Made by a program: the position numbers and the translations under genes
Notes under the pieces: generated by a model
Seen by the model: the letters and a program-made list of their open reading frames with translations, nothing else
What the model was told of the DNA's origin: nothing
The model's database searches: none
Source: Bacteroidota bacterium
Lineage (GTDB): Bacteria > Bacteroidota > Bacteroidia > Chitinophagales > Chitinophagaceae
NCBI GenBank assembly: GCA_023430465.1
Contig: JAEZAM010000152.1
Location: 1-21,216, forward strand
Length of the DNA stretch: 21,216 bases
Direction: 5' to 3'
In this document: positions 6,877 through 13,904 of the stretch, in pieces
Layout: every line of letters begins with the position of its first letter
How positions within the stretch are numbered: the stretch's first letter is position 1

Positions 6877-7461
6877 TTACCCGTTGAGGGTGGAGAGATA
6901 TTGCTGGATTTCGGCTGTATTCATGATCACATGCCGTCCATCACGGGCGAGTGCCTGCTCTGGCATGTACGGCACCTCGGCCTCGCGCGTATCCTGCACA
7001 ATGGTGAGACCGCCTTTTTGAAGTATTTCGTGAAGACCTTCAGCACCATCTGCATTACCACCCGAAAGCAGGATGGCAACAGTTTTATCTCCGTACACAT
7101 CTGCAGCGCAACTGAATGTAACATCAATGCTTGGGCGACTGTAATTTATTTTTTCAGAATAATCCAGCGAGAACGAACCATCGGATTCCAATAAAACATG
7201 ATAGTCTGCCGGACAAACATAAACTGAGCCCGGGCGAATCAGATCCTTGTCTTCTATTTCCACCACGGGGATGCGGGTCTTGGCCATCAATACTTCCGTC
7301 AGCCTGGAGCCCTCCTGGGGATGGCGATGTAATACGATGAGTACAGGAACAGGATAGTTGTTTCTCAGAGAAGAAAGCAACTTGAAAATCACATGAAGGC
7401 TGCCCGCAGATCCCCCAATGATGATCAGTCCAGGGTTCCTGTCTATTTCAGTTTGCGCCAT
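6877..7461 (-). CDS. cheB: Stand-alone CheB-type protein-glutamate methylesterase
   Basis: A 194-residue catalytic CheB domain that removes methyl groups from, or deamidates, glutamyl/glutaminyl side chains. The catalytic triad is visible: Ser18 in GGSAGS, His45 in VLHRH, and Asp138 in LLSGGNADGAEG. The spacing agrees with that of chemotaxis CheB. The regulatory receiver domain found at the N terminus of chemotaxis CheB is missing, so control of activity must come from elsewhere, for instance from one of the separate receivers in the operon. The start overlaps the cheR stop by 19 bases, which implies translational coupling. No chemoreceptor, CheA or CheW is present nearby, so the substrate is unlikely to be a conventional chemoreceptor encoded here. 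Confidence 0.9.
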   Translation of the reverse strand: MAQTEIDRNPGLIIIGGSAGSLHVIFKLLSSLRNNYPVPVLIVLHRHPQEGSRLTEVLMAKTRIPVVEIEDKDLIRPGSVYVCPADYHVLLESDGSFSLDYSEKINYSRPSIDVTFSCAADVYGDKTVAILLSGGNADGAEGLHEILQKGGLTIVQDTREAEVPYMPEQALARDGRHVIMNTAEIQQYLSTLNG

Positions 7462-8276
7462 AGTTTTTCCTTGCCGGTAAGCTGCTTATAGGCCGGGGAT
7501 ATGGAAGAGAACCTGATCGATTCTTTTGTGCCCAGTCCTAGAAAGCCATTCAGCTCCAGGCTTTGGTCAAATAGTTTCAGTACACGATCCTGCAGATCTT
7601 TATTAAAATAAATGAGCACATTTCGGCAAAGGATCAGTTGAAATGAGTTAAATGAAGAGTCCGTCACCAGATTGTGATTGGCAAAGATCATCCGCTCGCT
7701 CAATGTGCGGTCAAATTGTGCAAAATGATAATTGGCGGTATAGTAGGAGGAAAAATCAACGGTTCCGCCTGAGGCCATATAATTCTTCGAGTATTGTTGC
7801 ATCTGACTGAGCGGAAAAATGCCTTTACGGGCTTTATCCAGTGCAAGGGGGTTGATGTCAGTGGCATAAAGCAATGACTTATGCAACACACCCGCTTCTT
7901 TCAATAGAATTGCCATTGAATAGACCTCTTCACCTGTCGCACACCCGGCATGCCATATCTTGATAAAAGGATATGTTGCCAGTATGGGTACGATCTGCTG
8001 GCGAATGGCTTTATAAAACCCGGGATCCCGCAGCATCTCTGTTACAACTACAGTGATTTCTTCCAGTACACGACGGAAATACTCTTCATCATGTTTGATG
8101 CGGTACCTGAATTCGGCGAAACTGGTAAAATTATCCAGTGTTATGAGTCGTTGGATGCGCCGCTTGAATGATGCTGGGGAATAATCACCGAAATCGTATC
8201 CATAAGCCGAAACGATATCGTTTACCACCAGTTCAATGTCGGCATCAGAAATCAATATGGTATCGGTCTTGTGCAA
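7443..8276 (-). CDS. cheR: CheR-type protein-glutamate O-methyltransferase with TTG start
   Basis: A 277-residue S-adenosylmethionine-dependent methyltransferase of the CheR family. An N-terminal helical domain (about 10-80) carries the basic segment SFKRRIQRL. The SAM-binding motif HAGCATGEE is at 109-117, an acidic residue in YATDINP lies near 140, and LCRNVLIYF is at 216-224; TEMLRDP (79-85) corresponds to the conserved loop before the catalytic domain. There is no ATG before Met81, so initiation must be at a non-ATG codon. TTG at 8276 is only 3 bases after the stop of the upstream receiver and in the same frame, and another TTG lies at codon 8. This suggests translational coupling to the receiver gene. 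The protein has no receptor-tethering or TPR domain. The substrate is unknown; the hybrid kinase of this operon is a candidate. Confidence 0.9.
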   Translation of the reverse strand: MHKTDTILISDADIELVVNDIVSAYGYDFGDYSPASFKRRIQRLITLDNFTSFAEFRYRIKHDEEYFRRVLEEITVVVTEMLRDPGFYKAIRQQIVPILATYPFIKIWHAGCATGEEVYSMAILLKEAGVLHKSLLYATDINPLALDKARKGIFPLSQMQQYSKNYMASGGTVDFSSYYTANYHFAQFDRTLSERMIFANHNLVTDSSFNSFQLILCRNVLIYFNKDLQDRVLKLFDQSLELNGFLGLGTKESIRFSSISPAYKQLTGKEKLWRKLK

Positions 8277-8279
8277 TGT

Positions 8280-8648
8280 TTAGCTGAGGAACCGTTGCAA
8301 TACGTTCAACAACAGGTCCACGTTGATTGGTTTAGAGATATAGTCATCTGCGCCGGCCTGGAGGCAGCGTTCCCTGTCGCCTTTCATTGCCTGTGCAGTT
8401 ACCGCAATCACCGGAACTCGCAGGTCTTCCAGTCGCTTCACTTCCTGGAGGGCTTCATAGCCATCCATTCCGGGCATCATCATGTCCATGAGGACAATCC
8501 CTATACCATTATCGGTCTTCAGGAGCTGAATACCTTCCGCTGCGCTTGTAGCAGACAGATTTTCATAGCCTTTGGCTTTTAGTGTGGCGGAAAGTGCAAA
8601 AATGTTCTTCGCGTCATCATCAATTATGAGGACTTTTTTTCCGGGCAT
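8280..8648 (-). CDS. Single-domain response regulator paralogous to REC3 of the hybrid kinase
   Basis: A 122-residue receiver with DDD (10-12), phosphoacceptor Asp55 (IVLMDMMMPGMDGYEA), Thr84 (AVTAQAM) and Lys106 (YISKPI). It has no output domain. It closely resembles the third receiver of the upstream hybrid kinase: both carry the MDMMMP...MDGYE, VTA.AM.GDRE.C.QAGA and DYISKP blocks, pointing to duplication or domain release. It starts 2 bases after the kinase stop, and its stop is 3 bases before the CheR start, so the three are surely on one transcript. It probably accepts phosphate from the hybrid kinase and may control CheR or CheB, but no partner can be read from sequence. Confidence 0.88.
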   Translation of the reverse strand: MPGKKVLIIDDDAKNIFALSATLKAKGYENLSATSAAEGIQLLKTDNGIGIVLMDMMMPGMDGYEALQEVKRLEDLRVPVIAVTAQAMKGDRERCLQAGADDYISKPINVDLLLNVLQRFLS

Positions 8649-8650
8649 AA

Positions 8651-11600
8651 CTATACCGTTTTTTTGGTGGTGGAATCGTACAACCAGATTCTTAACAACG
8701 AAACGAGCTGGTCAAAGTCAACGGGTTTGGAGATATAATCCGAAGCGCCTGCCTGGATACATTTCTCCCGGTCGCCGGTCATGGCTTTTGCGGTTACGGC
8801 TATAATGGGGAGCCGTTTCCACTGGTTGCTTTCTCTTATCCGCGAAATTGTTTCATAGCCATCCATCTCGGGCATCATCATATCCATCAGCACGATGTCT
8901 ATGTCAGGATTTTTCTGAAGCATTTCCAACGCCTCTTTTCCATCCACGGCGGGGATCACCTGCATCTGGTGTTGTTCCAGCGCCCGGGTGAGGGAAAAGA
9001 TGTTCCGCACATCGTCATCCGCGATAAGCACCTTCTTATGTTGCAGTACTTCTGCCAATGTTCCTTTACGGCCGAACGTGGACGTACCTGATTTCTTATT
9101 TTCCTCCACGAGGTGCAGGAACAATGAGACTTCATCCAGGATGCGCCGATAGGATTGAGCTGTTTTGACAACGATGGAGTCAGCATATTTACGGATACGC
9201 ATTTCATCATTGCGCGAAAGACTTTTGCCGGTGAAGATGATGACGGGAATATTCTCCATGCCCTTGCTCATCTTCAGGGTTTCAAGCGCCTCGTATGATT
9301 TCACGTCAGGTATGCCCATGTCAAGGATCACACAATCCACTTCTTTCTTTTCTAAGGAGTCGAGCCCGTTCTCTATGTTATCGGATATCTCCGAAGTGAT
9401 CTGGTTGGTGCTGAGGAAGAAGGACAGGGCTTCAGCATGTTTGCTGTTATCCTCGATGATCAGGACCTTGCGGCTGTCTTTTTTGAAATAAAACTCGATC
9501 CGTTCAAAGATGGTGTTAAGCTGCTCGAATGCAAGCGGTTTGTTGATGAAGTCAATTGCCCCGCTCATCAGGCTCTGTCTTTTCACTTCCATGGATGACA
9601 TTATGTGAACGGGAATATGACGTGTCATTTTATCCTGCTTCAATTCTTCCATCACCTCCCAGCCACTCTTCACGGGTAGAACGATGTCAAGGAGGATGCC
9701 AACAGGTTTATACCGGCGCGCGAGTTCCAGGCCTTTATCACCACGTACTGCCACGAGGCCTTTATATCCTTTTTTCCGCGTAAAGTCGAGCAGTGCCGTA
9801 CCGAAACTTGTATCGTCCTCGATGATGAGAATGACCTTGTCGCCTTCATTGATATTATCCCTGTCATCCGGTATCTCACCAGGTATAGACGGGGAGCGGT
9901 ATTTGATCAATTGATCTTCTGCAGCTTGTTCGGCCAGTGCAGTTTCCTGTGGCATTTCGGATTCCAGTTGCGGCATTTCTACCGGGGCCGTTTCCTGGAT
10001 CGGCACATGCTGCCGGTCAGGTGGAATGGTGAGTGTGAACGTACTGCCTTCTCCCGGTGTACTGTCGAGTGCGATATCGCCACGAAGCAGCACGGCAAGT
10101 TGCCGGCTGATAGAGAGACCCAGGCCGGTGCCACCAAATTTCCGGCGCGTCGACCCGTCTGCCTGCTGAAAGGCTTCGAAAATGAGACTCTGTTTGTCTT
10201 TTGGTATCCCGATCCCTGAATCTTTTACCGATATCGCAATCATGCCCTCACGCGGTGATGGATCGAAACGCACTTCGACAAATCCCGCTGTTGTAAATTT
10301 CAGTGCGTTGGAAACGAGGTTCTTGATGATCTGCTCCAGGCGGAGTTTATCCGTTTCTATCGTTTCCGGCAGTGACTCATTGATGAGGACAGAAAACGCA
10401 ACGTTCTTTTGTTTTGCCAGCGGCTCGAACATCATCCGGATCTCGTACGCAATGTCACTTACGGAAATGGTCTCATACTCCAATTCCATTTTACCAGACT
10501 CGATCTTCGACAGATCGAGAATATCATCGATCAGCAATAACAGGCTGTTGCCGGAGCTTTGGATAACATGCGCAAATTCGATCTGCTCTGGTTTGAGGTT
10601 CTTGTCGTTATTTTCACCCAGCAGTCTGGATAGCAGCAGGATGGAGTTCAATGGTGTCCTGAGTTCATGCGACATGTTGGCCAGGAACTCTGATTTGTAC
10701 CGCGCACTCAGTGCAAGCTCTTCGGATTTCTTTTGGATCTCGAGGTTGCGGTTAACTACGAGTTGGTTTTTCTCTTCCAGTAACCGTGACCGTTCCTGCA
10801 ACTCCTGGTTGATCTCGGTAAGCTCCTCCTGTTGCACTTTCAGTTCCTCTTCAGAGGCTTGCAGTTTTTCAGCCTGCGCTTCGAGTTCGGTGTTCAGGTT
10901 TTCGAGTTCGCTGTGTTGCGCCTGCAGTTCTTCGGACTGCGCCTGTGTTTCTTCCAGCAGCGATTGCAGTTTCACCCGATTGTAGGTAGTGTTGATCGCG
11001 ATGCCAATATTCTCGCTTACCCTGCGAAGAAACTCCAGGTCTGTAGATGAATATTTTTCCAGGCTGCCGAGTTCAATGACCGCCTTCAGTTCTTTTTCAA
11101 AATGAACCGGGTAGGCCACGATTTCATTCGGCCTGATGCTGCCCGATGAGGTCATTATTGTAAAGTCGGTGTTGTCGATACCGGAAACGACAATTTCCTT
11201 GTGCATCTGTGCCGACTGGCCCACGACCCCTTCACCGAATGCAAACCGTGTAGTTGATTCGTCGATCTGCTTGTAGCCATAGCTGGCAGAGAGGATAAGC
11301 TCGTTTTCATTGGCACAAAGGAAGATAGCGCCAACGGGGCTATGCACATATTCGCAAAGTTGGCTGATGATGTTCTGCAGGAGGGTGTTCATCGGTTGTT
11401 CACCCGCCATTCGGTCATTAAGACGGGCAGCCCCTGATTGAAGCCACTCCTTTCTGCCCAGTTGCGTAAATGATTCATCCAGTGCATTGGCCATTTTGTT
11501 GAGCGAGTTGGCAAGGCTGCCGAGGCCATCGGTCTGCTCGTCATTAAGCCTGATCTTATAGTCACCTTCAGATATTTGCGTCGCTATTTTCTGGATCAGA

Positions 11601-12268
11601 TCGATACGTGTGGTGATCTCGGCGTCTTTGTCCCTGAGACTTTTGGTCAACGCTGCATTCTGCTGGAAACTTGCATGCACCTTGCGATAAAAATAAACGG
11701 TGATGGCAAGCGCTATCAGGGCAGCAATGATGATGATGGCCGGAGTAAGGGCGGCGAATTGTGCTGCTTTGGCGGTACGTTTTTCCAGTTGTGTTTTTTC
11801 CAGCGACTGCATGGATTCCACGTATTCACGGGCTTTATCCATTACGTCTTTGCCCCGTCGAAGCTCATTTACATCAACCAGTTTGAGCTCTATGGATCGA
11901 CGAAGTATTTCGAAGCGCTGTTCGAGGATGGTCCTCAATCGTTCGAGTTCCGCCTGCTGCACCGGACTTTCGGCGGTGAGCCGTTTTGCTTTGCTAAGGG
12001 CTTGCATGGCTCGCCCGGCCGCACCATTGTACGGCTCCAGGAACATGGGATCACCGCTTATCAGAAACCCGCGCTGGCCCGTTTCAGCATCTTTTGCATG
12101 AGAAATGATCGACTCCAGTTCCTGGATTACCTCATTGGTGTGGTTTACCTCGTTAGAGTTCCTGATCAGGCTGGTGATACTGATAAAGGAAGCAAACGAT
12201 GTAGCGAGCAAAATGAAAAGTGAAATACCAAATCCTGCCTGCAGCGTCCGTGTTTGTGTGGCTAACAT
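8651..12268 (-). CDS. Hybrid histidine kinase: CHASE3-HAMP-GAF-HisKA-HATPase-REC-REC-REC
   Basis: A 1205-residue membrane hybrid kinase. Transmembrane helix 1 is at about 12-33, and the CHASE3 sensor at about 35-170 carries DAETGQRGFLISGDP (60-74). Transmembrane helix 2 (about 174-194), a HAMP-like segment (about 215-270) and a GAF domain (about 290-430) follow. A long Glu/Gln-rich coiled coil spans about 431-522. HisKA has His534 (SHELRTPL), and the ATPase domain (about 640-750) has NLVSNALKF, DSGIGI and GGTGLGL. After a Pro/Glu-rich linker (751-808) come three receivers with phosphoacceptors Asp861, Asp983 and Asp1129. The second receiver is the most diverged (VVKTAQS instead of KP). No HPt domain is present. 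The coiled coil includes A443-Q-S-E446-E447-L-Q-A450, similar to a chemoreceptor methylation site. It starts 1 base after the REC-PAS kinase stop, and the operon's CheR and CheB lie downstream. Confidence 0.93.
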   Translation of the reverse strand: MLATQTRTLQAGFGISLFILLATSFASFISITSLIRNSNEVNHTNEVIQELESIISHAKDAETGQRGFLISGDPMFLEPYNGAAGRAMQALSKAKRLTAESPVQQAELERLRTILEQRFEILRRSIELKLVDVNELRRGKDVMDKAREYVESMQSLEKTQLEKRTAKAAQFAALTPAIIIIAALIALAITVYFYRKVHASFQQNAALTKSLRDKDAEITTRIDLIQKIATQISEGDYKIRLNDEQTDGLGSLANSLNKMANALDESFTQLGRKEWLQSGAARLNDRMAGEQPMNTLLQNIISQLCEYVHSPVGAIFLCANENELILSASYGYKQIDESTTRFAFGEGVVGQSAQMHKEIVVSGIDNTDFTIMTSSGSIRPNEIVAYPVHFEKELKAVIELGSLEKYSSTDLEFLRRVSENIGIAINTTYNRVKLQSLLEETQAQSEELQAQHSELENLNTELEAQAEKLQASEEELKVQQEELTEINQELQERSRLLEEKNQLVVNRNLEIQKKSEELALSARYKSEFLANMSHELRTPLNSILLLSRLLGENNDKNLKPEQIEFAHVIQSSGNSLLLLIDDILDLSKIESGKMELEYETISVSDIAYEIRMMFEPLAKQKNVAFSVLINESLPETIETDKLRLEQIIKNLVSNALKFTTAGFVEVRFDPSPREGMIAISVKDSGIGIPKDKQSLIFEAFQQADGSTRRKFGGTGLGLSISRQLAVLLRGDIALDSTPGEGSTFTLTIPPDRQHVPIQETAPVEMPQLESEMPQETALAEQAAEDQLIKYRSPSIPGEIPDDRDNINEGDKVILIIEDDTSFGTALLDFTRKKGYKGLVAVRGDKGLELARRYKPVGILLDIVLPVKSGWEVMEELKQDKMTRHIPVHIMSSMEVKRQSLMSGAIDFINKPLAFEQLNTIFERIEFYFKKDSRKVLIIEDNSKHAEALSFFLSTNQITSEISDNIENGLDSLEKKEVDCVILDMGIPDVKSYEALETLKMSKGMENIPVIIFTGKSLSRNDEMRIRKYADSIVVKTAQSYRRILDEVSLFLHLVEENKKSGTSTFGRKGTLAEVLQHKKVLIADDDVRNIFSLTRALEQHQMQVIPAVDGKEALEMLQKNPDIDIVLMDMMMPEMDGYETISRIRESNQWKRLPIIAVTAKAMTGDREKCIQAGASDYISKPVDFDQLVSLLRIWLYDSTTKKTV

Positions 12269-12269
12269 T

Positions 12270-13748
12270 CTATGATGTTTGGTTGATTGGATGATGTGTC
12301 GGAATCGTGAAGAAGAACGTTGAGCCTTTACCTGGCTCGCTGTTCACGCCAAACCGGGCATTGTGACGTTCAAGTATCTGGGAGCAGATGAACAGCCCTA
12401 TGCCCATACCGGGGAAATACGAAGTGGCTTCCTTGGTGCGGTAAAATTTCCGGAAAAGTTTCTTCTGATCTGTTTCCGAAATGCCGATACCAAAATCTTT
12501 TACGCCAACATAAAGGCATCTGTCGTTATCGAGCCTTGTTTCGATCACGATCTTTTTGGATTCGGGGGAATATTTGATGGCATTGGAAATGAAGTTTGTC
12601 AGCACCTGTTCGATCCTTGATTCATCGCCGTTGATCATCACGGGTGCGGAGCCGTCGAGTTCGATCTCGTAATCGGGATAGCTATGCCTGGTCATTTCGA
12701 CGATGGTGTGCAACAGCGTCTCGAACTCAAAAGGTTTTTTGGAGAATTCCAGTGAGCCGCTTTCATTCCTGGATAATTCAAGAAGATCTTTGATGAGGCT
12801 ATTGAGTTTCTTTACCTGGCTCAGTGTGCGTTCTACGTATGACTGCAGCGAGGGGTTGTCAGCAGTTTCCTGCTCGAGCATCTGCACATAGGCATTGATG
12901 ATGGTGAGCGGCGTTTTCAATTCATGGCTGGCAATGCTGATAAATTCATCTTTGCGACGGATGTCCTGTTTTTGTTCTTCGATATCGGTGAATGTGCCCA
13001 CCCATTTCACGATCTTATCACCTTCCCGGATCGGCAGGGCGCGTAACAGGTGATAACGATATCCGCTGTCGCGGTGATTTCTGATACGCACTTCCATTTC
13101 CATCAGTTCGCCTGCCGCCAGTGCTGCCTTGAATGCGGTTTCGATGTCCGCATCATCGGGGTGGCCTGTTGGAAATGAAGTGGCAGAAGGGGCGTATTCC
13201 AGCCACTTGCTGTTCGTATATTCCAGCGTACCATCACTGGTGGTGGTAAATGATAATTGAGGAATGGCTTCAAGGATGGAACGGAGTTCGGCTGCTTTTT
13301 CCGCTGTCTTCTGTTCCGCTGCACGCCGGTACTCAACTTCGCTCAGGAGATTGTCATGGAGTTCATTCAGTTTGCGGTTCTGCTCAGAGATGCGATAAAG
13401 CGTTTTCACCTTCAGCAGGAGGATATCCGGATCAATGGGTTTGGTGATATAATCCACTCCGCCAGATGAATACCCCTTGGTAATATATTTCTTTTCAGTG
13501 CTCGCAGCAGTGAGGAAAATGATGGGGATGTCTTTGGATTTGCTGTATCCTGAAATGGCCTCAGCAACTTCAAAGCCATCCATGCCCGGCATCTGCACAT
13601 CAAGCATAATGAGCGAGTAAGAATTGACCAGGATTTTTTTCAAAGCCTCTTCTCCGCCCGATGCTGTATCAACATTGAATGAATGCAGGGTCAGCAACGC
13701 TTTCAGGGAGTAGATATTCTCGGCTTTGTCGTCTACGATAAGGATCAT
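12270..13748 (-). CDS. Soluble REC-PAS-histidine kinase, first gene of the CheR/CheB operon
   Basis: A 492-residue cytosolic kinase without membrane segments. The receiver (1-118) comes first, with Asp6/Asp7, phosphoacceptor Asp50 (LIMLDVQMPGMDG), Thr80 and Lys103 (ITKPI). A short coiled coil (about 120-155) and a PAS domain (about 155-260, ending in VKWVGTFTDIEEQK) follow. HisKA has His275 (ASHELKTPL), and the ATPase domain has NFISNAIKYS (385-394), DFGIGI (418-423) and GMGIGL (447-452). The N-terminal receiver means its kinase activity is probably controlled by phosphorylation from another kinase. The start codon is followed immediately by the first strand of the receiver. It is separated from the next gene by one base, making it the promoter-proximal gene of a five- or six-gene operon. 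Upstream lie an inverted repeat (13796-13823) and the terminator of the preceding gene. Confidence 0.93.
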   Translation of the reverse strand: MILIVDDKAENIYSLKALLTLHSFNVDTASGGEEALKKILVNSYSLIMLDVQMPGMDGFEVAEAISGYSKSKDIPIIFLTAASTEKKYITKGYSSGGVDYITKPIDPDILLLKVKTLYRISEQNRKLNELHDNLLSEVEYRRAAEQKTAEKAAELRSILEAIPQLSFTTTSDGTLEYTNSKWLEYAPSATSFPTGHPDDADIETAFKAALAAGELMEMEVRIRNHRDSGYRYHLLRALPIREGDKIVKWVGTFTDIEEQKQDIRRKDEFISIASHELKTPLTIINAYVQMLEQETADNPSLQSYVERTLSQVKKLNSLIKDLLELSRNESGSLEFSKKPFEFETLLHTIVEMTRHSYPDYEIELDGSAPVMINGDESRIEQVLTNFISNAIKYSPESKKIVIETRLDNDRCLYVGVKDFGIGISETDQKKLFRKFYRTKEATSYFPGMGIGLFICSQILERHNARFGVNSEPGKGSTFFFTIPTHHPINQTS

Positions 13749-13795
13749 TAGTTGGAATTATAGCTGTCTAAAAAGCATCCAGGCTGGCCTGAATT

Positions 13796-13823
13796 CCAGA
13801 ATCTTAAAATTAAGTAATTCTGG
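13796..13823. promoter_or_regulatory. Inverted repeat upstream of the kinase operon, possible operator or leader hairpin
   Basis: The arms ccagaat (13796-13802) and attctgg (13817-13823) are perfectly complementary. A second inner pair, cttaa/ttaag (13803-13807 with 13810-13814), is offset by a 2-base bulge. The structure sits 47 bases upstream of the start of the first kinase gene and is not followed by a T run on the minus strand, so it is not a terminator. It may be an operator or a leader hairpin. Confidence 0.4.
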
Positions 13824-13856
13824 TGTATATGAACGCCTTACACTGGCTATGCCAAC

Positions 13857-13884
13857 AAAAAAACGGCCCATTGTGGGCCGTTTT
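13857..13884 (-). terminator. Intrinsic terminator of the T9SS-protein gene
   Basis: A perfect 11-bp stem with arms aaaacggccca (13860-13870) and tgggccgtttt (13874-13884) encloses a 3-base loop. Read on the minus strand it is followed by an uninterrupted seven-T run (complement of 13857-13863). It lies about 20 bases beyond the stop at 13905 and insulates the downstream kinase operon. The four T residues on the plus strand could give weak termination in the other direction. Confidence 0.9.
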
Positions 13885-13904
13885 AATCAGACACTAACTA
13901 TCTG

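Noticed and set aside
6877..8276. A conventional chemotaxis operon
   Set aside because: CheR and CheB are present, but there is no chemoreceptor, CheA, CheW, CheY linked to a motor, or flagellar/gliding motor gene in the window. The linked kinases are ordinary HisKA-type kinases.
10182..10985. 267-codon open frame on the plus strand inside the hybrid kinase gene
   Set aside because: It is antisense to a strongly conserved kinase domain. Its translation is Ser/Phe/Arg-rich low complexity (a mirror of the Glu/Gln/Leu coiled coil) with no family signature.
11576..12223. 215-codon plus-strand open frame opposite the CHASE3/HAMP part of the hybrid kinase
   Set aside because: It is a shadow of a real gene, with no recognisable domain and atypical composition.
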